64,000 bases of DNA from Marinigracilibium pacificum (GTDB lineage Bacteria > Bacteroidota > Bacteroidia > Cytophagales > Cyclobacteriaceae), in the NCBI RefSeq assembly GCF_012926615.1, contig NZ_JABBNU010000009.1, positions 230,427-294,426 on the forward strand. Reading direction: 5' to 3'. The position numbers and the translations under genes are program-made. Shown in pieces: positions 45,360-53,400 of the stretch (positions are counted from its first letter, which is position 1; every line of letters begins with the position of its first letter). The notes beneath the pieces were generated by a model. The model saw only the letters and a list, made by a program, of their open reading frames with translations. It was not told where the DNA came from and did not search any database.

Positions 45360-45477
45360 ATAAACTTTTTATTAAAAAATGTAATTATTTTTGTTTTTTG
45401 TTTCATTTTGTAGCAATCCCTTGTATTTTAGCCACTCTAATTTTTATGCGATCTAGAACAACCGAAAATTTACTTTT

Positions 45478-46791
45478 ATGAAAATTGCAGTAGTAGGTAC
45501 CGGATACGTAGGACTTGTAACCGGAACCTGTTTTTCAGAGACCGGAAATAACGTTACATGTATCGATATTGATGAAAAAAAAGTTGAAAAACTTAAAAAC
45601 GGAATTATTCCAATATATGAGCCTGGACTTGATGTTTTATTTGACAGAAATGTAAAACAAGGCAGATTACATTTTACCACTAATCTTAAAGAAGGTATTG
45701 AAGGTGCAGAAATAATTTTCCTTGCCTTACCTACACCTCCGGGAGAAGATGGTTCGGCAGATTTACAATATATATTAAAAGTTGCTGATGATCTTGGTCC
45801 TCTTTTAAAACAATACACTATTATAATTGATAAAAGTACTGTTCCGGTAGGAACTGCTGAAAAGGTACAGGCTGCAATAGCAAAAAATGCTAAAGTTGAG
45901 TTTGACGTTGTTTCGAATCCGGAATTCCTAAGAGAAGGTGTTGCTGTTGAAGACTTCATGAAACCTGACAGGGTAGTTGTAGGTACCGAATCTGAGAAAG
46001 CGAGAAAACTAATGGAAAAACTTTACGCTCCATTAGTACGCCAGGGTAACCCTATAATTTTTATGGATGAAAGATCTGCTGAGTTAACAAAATATGCTGC
46101 AAACTCATTCTTAGCAACTAAAATCACATTCATGAATGAAATTGCTAATCTATGTGAATTGTTAGGTGCAGATGTTGATGCAGTTAGACGTGGAGTTGGT
46201 ACTGATAGCCGAATTGGTAAAAGATTCCTTTTTGCCGGAATTGGTTATGGTGGAAGCTGTTTTCCAAAGGACGTTCAGGCTCTGGCAAAATCTGCGAAGG
46301 ATGTTGATTACGACTTTAAAATCCTTTCAGGTGTAATGGAAATTAACCATAAACAAAAAACCAAGCTTATACCTCAACTAAAAGAATACTTTGGTAATGA
46401 TTTGAAAGGAAAGAAAGTAGCAATATGGGGACTTGCTTTCAAACCATACACTGATGATATAAGAGAGGCTCCTGCTCTTTATAATATTGAAGAATTACTT
46501 GCTGAAGGTGCAAATGTATCTGTTTTCGATCCTGAAGCAATGGAAAATGTAAAAGGCCTGATGGGAGATAAAATCACATATGCTGACGATCAATATTCAG
46601 CTTTGAAAGATGCTGATGCATTATTGATTGTTACGGAATGGCCTGTATTCAGAACTCCTGACTTCGAAAAAATGGATAGTCTAATGAATGGCAAGGTGAT
46701 TTTTGATGGTAGAAATTTATATGAACTATCTTCAATGGAAGACCTTGGTTATGATTATTTCAGTATCGGAAGAAAAGCAGTTAAAAAATGA
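45478..46791 (+). CDS. ugd: UDP-glucose 6-dehydrogenase
   Basis: The 437-residue enzyme oxidises UDP-glucose to UDP-glucuronate with two NAD. The N-terminal Rossmann motif is [17 protein letters not shown], with [15 protein letters not shown] and [13 protein letters not shown] following. The catalytic Cys lies in [16 protein letters not shown] (about residue 259), and the C-terminal UDP-binding domain contains [14 protein letters not shown]. It overlaps the next gene by 4 bases, so its product feeds directly into the UDP-xylose synthase encoded there. Confidence 0.96.
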   Translation: MKIAVVGTGYVGLVTGTCFSETGNNVTCIDIDEKKVEKLKNGIIPIYEPGLDVLFDRNVKQGRLHFTTNLKEGIEGAEIIFLALPTPPGEDGSADLQYILKVADDLGPLLKQYTIIIDKSTVPVGTAEKVQAAIAKNAKVEFDVVSNPEFLREGVAVEDFMKPDRVVVGTESEKARKLMEKLYAPLVRQGNPIIFMDERSAELTKYAANSFLATKITFMNEIANLCELLGADVDAVRRGVGTDSRIGKRFLFAGIGYGGSCFPKDVQALAKSAKDVDYDFKILSGVMEINHKQKTKLIPQLKEYFGNDLKGKKVAIWGLAFKPYTDDIREAPALYNIEELLAEGANVSVFDPEAMENVKGLMGDKITYADDQYSALKDADALLIVTEWPVFRTPDFEKMDSLMNGKVIFDGRNLYELSSMEDLGYDYFSIGRKAVKK

Positions 46792-47780
46792 GTAAAGGAA
46801 GAGTATTAATAACTGGAGCTGCAGGATTTTTAGGCTCACATTTATGTGACAGATTCATTAAGGAAGGATTTAATGTTGTTGCAATGGACAACCTGATTAC
46901 AGGTGATCTTGAAAACATTCAACACCTTTTCCCTCTTAAAGAATTTGAATTCTACAACCATGATGTAAGCAAGTTTGTACATGTATCTGGAGATCTTGAT
47001 TACATTGTTCATTTCGCTTCTCCAGCAAGCCCTATCGATTATTTGAAGATTCCTATCCAGACTTTAAAAGTGGGATCATTAGGAACACATAACTGTCTTG
47101 GGCTGGCAAAAGCAAAAAATGCAAGAATCATTGTTGCTTCAACATCAGAGGTCTATGGTGATCCTTTAGTTCATCCACAGACTGAAGATTATTATGGCAA
47201 TGTTAATCCTATCGGACCTAGAGGGGTATATGATGAGGCAAAACGCTTTCAGGAAGCAATGACAATGGCTTACCATACATATCATAATGTAGAAACACGA
47301 ATTGTAAGGATATTTAACACCTATGGCCCAAGAATGAGGTTAAATGATGGCCGTGTGTTACCTGCTTTTATTGGTCAAGCATTGAGAGGAGAGGATTTAA
47401 CCGTTTTTGGTGATGGTTCTCAAACAAGATCTTTTTGTTATGTTGATGATTTAATTGAAGGTATTTACAGACTTTTGATGAGTGATTATGCGTATCCGGT
47501 TAATATTGGTAACCCTGATGAAATCACTATTAGAGAGTTTGCTGAAGAAATCATAAAATTAACAGGCACACAACAAAAGGTTATCTATAAACCTCTTCCA
47601 AAAGATGATCCGATGCAAAGGCAACCAAATATTACCCGAGCAAAAGAAATTCTTGGATGGGAGCCTAAAGTTTCAAGAGCAGAAGGATTGAAAATAACTT
47701 ATGATTATTTCAAATCTCTTCCTGATGAGAAGCTTTATAAAAAGGAGCATAACGATTTTAAAGATTACATAAAGAAATAA
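46788..47780 (+). CDS. UDP-glucuronate decarboxylase (UDP-xylose synthase)
   Basis: The 330-residue extended SDR enzyme starts with the NAD motif [14 protein letters not shown]. It shows the decarboxylase pattern [21 protein letters not shown] and [15 protein letters not shown] with the catalytic Tyr-x-x-x-Lys, then [11 protein letters not shown] and [15 protein letters not shown]. These segments separate UXS from other epimerases. It converts UDP-glucuronate to UDP-xylose. The ATGA overlap with ugd and the 5-base gap to galE indicate one operon. Confidence 0.93.
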   Translation: MSKGRVLITGAAGFLGSHLCDRFIKEGFNVVAMDNLITGDLENIQHLFPLKEFEFYNHDVSKFVHVSGDLDYIVHFASPASPIDYLKIPIQTLKVGSLGTHNCLGLAKAKNARIIVASTSEVYGDPLVHPQTEDYYGNVNPIGPRGVYDEAKRFQEAMTMAYHTYHNVETRIVRIFNTYGPRMRLNDGRVLPAFIGQALRGEDLTVFGDGSQTRSFCYVDDLIEGIYRLLMSDYAYPVNIGNPDEITIREFAEEIIKLTGTQQKVIYKPLPKDDPMQRQPNITRAKEILGWEPKVSRAEGLKITYDYFKSLPDEKLYKKEHNDFKDYIKK

Positions 47781-47785
47781 TCTAC

Positions 47786-48817
47786 ATGCCAGATAAAATT
47801 CTTGTAACCGGCGGTGCCGGTTACATTGGTTCTCATACTGTAGTAGAACTACGAAAAGCCGGATACATTCCGGTTATAATTGATAACTTTTCTAACTCTG
47901 ACCCAGCTGTTATTAGTCAATTAGAAAAGATAACCGGAGAACCAACTATTTTTTACGCACTTGATTGCAATAATACCGAGAACTTAAAAAAGGTATTTAG
48001 AGAAAATCCTGAAATTACAGGTGTTATTCATTTTGCAGCATTCAAGGCCGTTGGAGAATCAGTTGCAGAACCAATAAAATATTATCACAATAATATTGGC
48101 TCACTGGTTACATTGATTCAAAGTATGGAAGAGTTTAAGGTTTCAAACCTTGTCTTTTCATCTTCTTGCACTGTATATGGTCAGCCTGATAAACTACCAG
48201 TAAAAGAAAACAGTCCTAAAAAGCAGGCAGAATCTCCGTATGGAAACACAAAAGCAATTTGTGAAGAAATATTATCTGATGCTAATAATGCAGGAATTCC
48301 AATTAAATCAATTGCCCTTAGATATTTTAATCCAATTGGAGCACACCCAAGCTCATTAATAGGAGAATTACCTAAAGGTGTACCAAACAACCTGGTTCCA
48401 TTTGTTACTCAAACAGCTGCAGGTTGGAGAAAAGAATTGACAATTTTTGGTAAGGATTATAACACTGTTGATGGAACTTGTGTACGTGATTACATTCATG
48501 TAGTCGATCTGGCAAAAGCACATGTAAAAGCATTAAAGCATCTTGAAAAAATAAGTGAATTTAATAACCATTTTGAAGCACTTAATATTGGTACTGGCAA
48601 TGGTAATAGTGTTAAAGAAGTTGTTGATACTTTTCAAAAGGTTAATGAAGTCAAATTAAACTATACCTTTGGACCAAGAAGAGCTGGAGATGTTGAGCAG
48701 GTATATGCAGATGCTTCAACTTCAGAAGACGTATTAGGGTGGAAAGCTGAACTATCCCTTGAAGATGCACTAAAAGATGCCTGGAACTGGCAAAAAACAT
48801 TAAAAAAGCCTGAATAG
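47786..48817 (+). CDS. galE: UDP-glucose 4-epimerase GalE
   Basis: The 343-residue SDR enzyme has the NAD motif TGGAGYIGSHTVVEL, the SSSCTVYG segment with the catalytic Ser/Thr, and Tyr-x-x-x-Lys in ESPYGNTKAICEE. The RYFNPIGAH and DGTCVRDYIHVVDLA motifs are typical of GalE. It interconverts UDP-glucose and UDP-galactose, or in this operon possibly UDP-xylose and UDP-arabinose. Its stop codon lies in the loop of a strong terminator. Confidence 0.95.
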   Translation: MPDKILVTGGAGYIGSHTVVELRKAGYIPVIIDNFSNSDPAVISQLEKITGEPTIFYALDCNNTENLKKVFRENPEITGVIHFAAFKAVGESVAEPIKYYHNNIGSLVTLIQSMEEFKVSNLVFSSSCTVYGQPDKLPVKENSPKKQAESPYGNTKAICEEILSDANNAGIPIKSIALRYFNPIGAHPSSLIGELPKGVPNNLVPFVTQTAAGWRKELTIFGKDYNTVDGTCVRDYIHVVDLAKAHVKALKHLEKISEFNNHFEALNIGTGNGNSVKEVVDTFQKVNEVKLNYTFGPRRAGDVEQVYADASTSEDVLGWKAELSLEDALKDAWNWQKTLKKPE

Positions 48818-48834
48818 TTGTTCAGGCTTTTTTT
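48802..48834 (+). terminator. Terminator of the ugd-uxs-galE operon
   Basis: AAAAAAGCCTGAA (48802-48814) pairs perfectly with TTCAGGCTTTTTT (48821-48833) around a 6-base loop holding the galE stop codon. A run of T completes it. Confidence 0.92.
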
Positions 48835-48902
48835 ATGCTTAGTGCTTTCCAATATTAACAATTGACTACTCCTACTATTTAGTTATAGTCATTCATTTAA
48901 TT

Positions 48903-49913
48903 CTATTCCCTATAAATAACGGTCAATACAGTTTGACCAACAGCTTTCAGTGTTTCCTTTGAAATTACATCAATATTGTCTTTATGAGTATGATGGTAAT
49001 CTCCGAAAGTTAAATTTTGGTCAAAATCAATTATATCAATCATTGGAAATCTACGGTGCTCAATTATTGGCACATGATCATCCTCAATTGGAGCGCCATC
49101 TCTATCAATAAAAAATTGAGAATAACCTAACTCTTTACCAATGTTCCAAACATGTCTTAAAATTCTTGGAGCGTATTCCTTGCTGTATAACTCATAATGG
49201 AATTTAGCATTCTTTGCACCTACCATATCTAACAAAATCCCATAATATGCTGAATAATTTGGTTTGTGAGGATTTTGTGCCCAATACCTTGACCCTAGAC
49301 ACCAATTTGGAAATAATTTCCCAGATTCAATAAGCTGCAAATTTTGAGAAGCAGCACCATTATCCTCAGCATCAAAGAATATTATATCGACACCAACATT
49401 CCCTAGTGAATCAGCAACAATTTGTCTGGCAACCTCAAGTAAAACCGCCACTCCACTAGCTCCATCATTAGCTCCATCAATAGGTTCGGCTTGCCTTGTT
49501 GAATCTTTATCTGCAAAAATTCTAGTATCCCAATGAGCAGCTAAAAGAATTCGTTTTTGTGCATTAGGATTAAACACACCTATTATATTGGTAAAAGAAA
49601 ATGATTCTCCAGCATTATTTGATGCACTAAACTTTTGACGAGTCACTTTTGCACCAAATTCAGTCAATTTACCATCCAGATATTCCAGACATCTGGCATG
49701 TGCTTCACTTCCCGGTACTCGAGGCCCAAACCCTACCTGGTTTTCAACAAAACTAAATGCAGAATCAGAATTAAACTCAGGCACATAAATATTGCTTATT
49801 TCTTCTCTGGTAACTTCAGATGATCCACTTTTGGTATCACAAGAATTGGTAAGAATAATAATAAATGCTAACAGAGATATTCCTCTCAAATAATAAAAAA
49901 TCTTATTGTTCAT
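48903..49913 (-). CDS. Glutaminyl-peptide cyclotransferase-like lipoprotein (peptidase family M28)
   Basis: The 336-residue protein has a lipoprotein signal with lipobox LTNSC (Cys about residue 25). The M28 zinc-site residues are visible as LAAHWDTR, the metal-binding Asp in DGANDGASGVAVLLE, the catalytic Glu in IFFDAEDNG, the Asp pair in IEDDHVP and the His in YHHTHKDNID. A single-zinc cyclase architecture fits this pattern better than an aminopeptidase. It would convert N-terminal Gln to pyroglutamate on exported proteins at the membrane surface. It starts inside the last 11 bases of cysS. Confidence 0.85.
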   Translation of the reverse strand: MNNKIFYYLRGISLLAFIIILTNSCDTKSGSSEVTREEISNIYVPEFNSDSAFSFVENQVGFGPRVPGSEAHARCLEYLDGKLTEFGAKVTRQKFSASNNAGESFSFTNIIGVFNPNAQKRILLAAHWDTRIFADKDSTRQAEPIDGANDGASGVAVLLEVARQIVADSLGNVGVDIIFFDAEDNGAASQNLQLIESGKLFPNWCLGSRYWAQNPHKPNYSAYYGILLDMVGAKNAKFHYELYSKEYAPRILRHVWNIGKELGYSQFFIDRDGAPIEDDHVPIIEHRRFPMIDIIDFDQNLTFGDYHHTHKDNIDVISKETLKAVGQTVLTVIYRE

Positions 49914-51387
49914 CGTAAGCCCAATCTATTTTATCTTTCATGTCTTTTACAACAACACCTGAAGATTTCAGCATTGCTCTTATCTTATCAACTCTATCGT
50001 AATCTTTATTTTCCTTAGCCTGCTTATAAATTTCTAACATACCATCAATCAGACCAGAAGCATCACCAACTTTTTCCTCTTCGAAACCTAATACATCAAT
50101 AACTATCTCCCTGTAAACTCTAATCATCTTATTAAATAGATCTTCACCAAGAGCTCCAGAGCTAAGTTGTCCTGTATAAATTGAATTTATTTTCTTAAGA
50201 AGGTTAAATAACTGCCCTATAGTTAAAGCGGTATTAAAATCATCATTCATTGCACGATAAATATTCTGAATGATTTTATCAATAGTAGATTTAACATTAT
50301 CATCTTCTTCACCAGCCTCAAAAGATAACGAGTTAGCTACCTTCAATCCATTTATTAACTTCTTATACCCCTTTTGAGCAGCTAACAATGCATCATTACT
50401 AAAATCAAGAGTTGAAGCATAATGCGACTGTAGCATAAAGAAACGAACAGTCATCGGGCTGTATCCTCTATCTAGTAGTTTATGGCTACCGGAAAATAAT
50501 TCATGAGGAAGAAAACTATTTCCAAGACTCTTACTCATTTTCTGGCCATTTACGGTTAACATATTAGTATGCAACCAATATTTTGCCGGAGACTCTTCAT
50601 TTGCACCCACACATTGAGCTATTTCACATTCATGATGAGGAAACTTTAAATCCATACCACCACCATGAATGTCAAATTTATCGCCAAGATACTTTGTACT
50701 CATTACCGAGCATTCCATGTGCCACCCCGGAAATCCAAGTCCCCAAGGAGACTCCCACCTCATTATATGCTCAGGAGAAGCCTTTTTCCAAAGAGCAAAA
50801 TCAATCTTATTTCTTTTTTCATCCTGACCATCGAGTGCTCTTCCACTATCCATCAGGTCTTCAATTTTCCTTCTTGACAAGATTCCGTAATTATGCTCCT
50901 TATTGTATTTTTCAACGTCAAAATACACAGAACCATTAACAACGTATGCAAGACCTTTATCCAACAATTTTTGAGTCATATTTATCTGCTCGACAATATG
51001 ACCAGTGGCAGTTGGCTCTATACTTGGAGGTAGAATATTAAATTCACGCAAAACTTCATGAAAGCCATTTGTATACCTTTGAACAATCTCCATAGGTTCA
51101 AGGTTCTCAAGTTTAGCTTTCTTTGCAACCTTGTCCTCCCCTTCATCTGCATCATTTTCAAGGTGCCCGACATCAGTAATGTTTCGTACATACCGTACCT
51201 TATAGCCAAGGTGAATCAAGTATCTGTACATTACATCAAAGCTTAAAAATGTACGTACATTACCCAAATGCACATCACTATAAACAGTTGGACCACAAAC
51301 ATACATTCCAACATAAGGAGGGTTATATGGTTCAAATACTTCTTTTTCCTGCGTAAGTGTATTGTAAACTTTTAATTTGTCTTGCAT
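49903..51387 (-). CDS. cysS: Cysteinyl-tRNA synthetase
   Basis: The 494-residue class I synthetase shows the zinc-Cys and HIGH-equivalent region YVCGPTVYSDVHLGNVRTF (HLGN). The zinc-binding WHMECSVMS, HHECEIAQ and the KMSKS motif in GQKMSKSLGNSF follow. A C-terminal DALR-type helical domain completes it. Length is typical. The ATG lies 4 bases after a -7 box, suggesting a leaderless transcript. The glutaminyl cyclase gene overlaps its end. Confidence 0.96.
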   Translation of the reverse strand: MQDKLKVYNTLTQEKEVFEPYNPPYVGMYVCGPTVYSDVHLGNVRTFLSFDVMYRYLIHLGYKVRYVRNITDVGHLENDADEGEDKVAKKAKLENLEPMEIVQRYTNGFHEVLREFNILPPSIEPTATGHIVEQINMTQKLLDKGLAYVVNGSVYFDVEKYNKEHNYGILSRRKIEDLMDSGRALDGQDEKRNKIDFALWKKASPEHIMRWESPWGLGFPGWHMECSVMSTKYLGDKFDIHGGGMDLKFPHHECEIAQCVGANEESPAKYWLHTNMLTVNGQKMSKSLGNSFLPHELFSGSHKLLDRGYSPMTVRFFMLQSHYASTLDFSNDALLAAQKGYKKLINGLKVANSLSFEAGEEDDNVKSTIDKIIQNIYRAMNDDFNTALTIGQLFNLLKKINSIYTGQLSSGALGEDLFNKMIRVYREIVIDVLGFEEEKVGDASGLIDGMLEIYKQAKENKDYDRVDKIRAMLKSSGVVVKDMKDKIDWAYDEQ

Positions 51388-51391
51388 GCCG

Positions 51392-51399
51392 CAAAGATA
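51392..51399 (-). promoter_or_regulatory. -7 box of cysS, leaderless arrangement
   Basis: CAAAGATA reads TATCTTTG on the minus strand, followed by CGGC and the ATG. This is the same spacing as at tdk. No -33 TTG is evident. Confidence 0.5.
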
Positions 51400-51477
51400 G
51401 TTAAAAAGGTTTTGTTATGAGAAATCTTTTTTATCCATAACGAAGACATAAAAGATTGGTTTAATGAATACAAAGTA

Positions 51478-51508
51478 TTGAGTTTGATAAAAATAATATC
51501 TATATTTG
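51478..51508 (+). promoter_or_regulatory. Promoter of rimP-nusA-infB
   Basis: TTG at 51478-51480 and TATATTTG at 51501-51508 are 20 bases apart, which is the ideal geometry. The transcription start is expected near 51513, giving a leader of about 62 bases that contains a strong hairpin. Confidence 0.75.
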
Positions 51509-51531
51509 CAAAGATTTTAGACCAATGTAGT

Positions 51532-51558
51532 GAGGGGACATATCGAGTCCCCTCTTTT
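51532..51558 (+). promoter_or_regulatory. Leader hairpin of the rimP-nusA-infB operon
   Basis: GAGGGGAC (51532-51539) pairs perfectly with GTCCCCTC (51547-51554) around a 7-base loop, followed by TTTT. It lies about 20 bases after the predicted transcript start and 17 bases before the rimP ATG. The stem plus T run resembles an intrinsic terminator or attenuator. NusA, encoded in the operon, could act on it; that is inference. Confidence 0.75.
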
Positions 51559-51574
51559 ATTATGGTTTTTTGAA

Positions 51575-52054
51575 ATGATGACGAAAGAAAAAATAACACA
51601 GTTTGTTGAGAATTATCTTCCGGATGAAGACCATTATATTGTGGATATCATCATAAAAGGAAAAGAACAACAAAAAGTTATCGTATTGATAGACAGTGAT
51701 GAAGGTCTTAATATTGACACATGCGCTAAAATCAGTCGATCATTGGGTGCTGACGAAGATTTTGACAATCTGTTTGATGGACCATACAGATTAGAAATAT
51801 CTTCTCCCGGGCTTGACCATCCATTAAAGTTAGAAAGGCAGTATCAAAAAAATATTGGCCGGTCTGTTCAGGTTACTTTGAATGACGATAAGATTCTTGA
51901 AGGATCTCTGAGTGAAGTCAAAGAAAAATCAATTATTATCTCACCAGAACCAAAAATCGTTAAAGGAAGAAAAGTCAAGTCGGATCTGAAAGAAGATACA
52001 GAAATTATGTTTTCAGACATTAAAGAAACTAAAATATTAATAACATTTAAGTAG
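51575..52054 (+). CDS. rimP: Ribosome maturation factor RimP
   Basis: The 159-residue protein assists 30S assembly. Family segments are DHYIVDIIIKG, IVLIDSDEGLNIDTCAKISR, and the signature PYRLEISSPGLDHPLK, followed by an Sm-like C-terminal domain. The frame is open from a GTG at 51530, but that codon lies inside the leader hairpin. The tandem ATGs at 51575 and 51578 are the likely start. nusA begins 8 bases after its stop. Confidence 0.93.
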   Translation: MMTKEKITQFVENYLPDEDHYIVDIIIKGKEQQKVIVLIDSDEGLNIDTCAKISRSLGADEDFDNLFDGPYRLEISSPGLDHPLKLERQYQKNIGRSVQVTLNDDKILEGSLSEVKEKSIIISPEPKIVKGRKVKSDLKEDTEIMFSDIKETKILITFK

Positions 52055-52062
52055 AAGCGATA

Positions 52063-53304
52063 ATGAACTCATCAGTTTTAATTGAATCGTTTGCCGAATT
52101 TGCGAAGCAGAAGAATATTGACAGGCCTACAATGATCAGAATTCTTGAGGATGTATTCAGAACAATGATCAGAAAAAAGTATAATGTAGACGATAACTTT
52201 GATATAATTATCAATGTTGACAAGGGTGACCTTGAAATTTGGCGTACACGTATTATCGTTGATGACAATTCTGAGGACATCTGGGATCCGGATAAAATTC
52301 CATTGTCAGAAGCAAGAAAAATTGAAGCTGACTTTGAAATAGGAGAAGAAACTGCAGAAGAAATAAAATTAGAAGATTTTGGCCGCAGAGCAGTTATGAC
52401 TGCACGTCAAACGCTAATTCAAAAAGTTAAGGATCTTGAAAAAGACATTATCTACAATAAGTATAAAGAGCTTATTGCAGAAATGATCACTGGTGAAGTT
52501 TACCAGATTCTTAACAGAGAAGTATTGCTTATTGATGCTGAAGGAAATGAGCTTTCAATTCCTAAAAATGAGCAAATACCTAAAGACAGATATAGAAAAG
52601 GAGAAACTGTTAGAGCTGTTGTTGATCGCGTAGAGATGGTTAACAGTAATCCGAAAATTATATTAAGCCGTACCTCTCCGGTATTTCTTGAAAGATTATT
52701 CGAAAATGAGGTACCTGAAGTTTATGATGGATTAATTACTATTAAAAATGTAGTAAGAGAACCAGGCGAAAGAGCAAAAGTTGCTGTTGAATCATATGAT
52801 GACAGAATTGATCCGGTAGGTGCTTGTGTAGGTATGAAGGGATCAAGGATTCATAGCATAGTTCGTGAGCTTCAAAATGAAAACATTGACGTAATCAATT
52901 TTACTGATAACAAAGAATTATATATCGCCAGAGCTCTTAGCCCTGCGAAAATCTCTTCAATGGAAATTGATGAAGAAAATTCAAGAGTATCAGTTTATCT
53001 AAAACCAGACCAGGTTTCACTGGCAATTGGTAAAGGAGGACAAAACATCAAGCTTGCTTCAAAATTAGTAGGACTTGAAATTGATGTCTTCAGAGAAATG
53101 ATAGGCGAAGATGAGGAAGACGTTAAACTTGAAGAATTCTCTGATGAGATCGAAGAGTGGGTCATCCAAATCTTAAAAAAGGTAGGATTAGATACTGCAA
53201 AAAGTGTTTTAGCTGTACCTAAAAACGAATTGATAAGCCGAACAGACCTTGAAGAAGAGACTATTGAGAATATTTATAGTATTTTAAAGCAAGAATTCGA
53301 ATAA
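52063..53304 (+). CDS. nusA: Transcription termination/antitermination factor NusA
   Basis: The 413-residue protein has the N-terminal RNA-polymerase-binding domain (about 1-125), an S1 domain (about 133-200) and tandem KH domains (about 205-345). The KH signatures are GACVGMKGSRIHSIVREL and AIGKGGQNIKLASKLVG. A short C-terminal acidic/helix-hairpin region ends it. The E. coli AR2 repeat is absent, as expected outside Proteobacteria. It sits in the widely conserved order rimP-nusA-infB. Confidence 0.96.
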   Translation: MNSSVLIESFAEFAKQKNIDRPTMIRILEDVFRTMIRKKYNVDDNFDIIINVDKGDLEIWRTRIIVDDNSEDIWDPDKIPLSEARKIEADFEIGEETAEEIKLEDFGRRAVMTARQTLIQKVKDLEKDIIYNKYKELIAEMITGEVYQILNREVLLIDAEGNELSIPKNEQIPKDRYRKGETVRAVVDRVEMVNSNPKIILSRTSPVFLERLFENEVPEVYDGLITIKNVVREPGERAKVAVESYDDRIDPVGACVGMKGSRIHSIVRELQNENIDVINFTDNKELYIARALSPAKISSMEIDEENSRVSVYLKPDQVSLAIGKGGQNIKLASKLVGLEIDVFREMIGEDEEDVKLEEFSDEIEEWVIQILKKVGLDTAKSVLAVPKNELISRTDLEEETIENIYSILKQEFE

Positions 53305-53400
53305 ATAAAAATGGCTTATCGCTTATCTTTCGCTATTTTTGTATTTTAATAAAAAGGGGTCTAATAAAGTAACGACTTAGAGAAAAGGGAAAATTAATAT

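Noticed and set aside
51530..51574. Upstream GTG start for rimP adding 15 residues
   Set aside because: The extension translates the leader hairpin and lacks similarity to RimP N-termini. The tandem ATGs downstream give the normal length.
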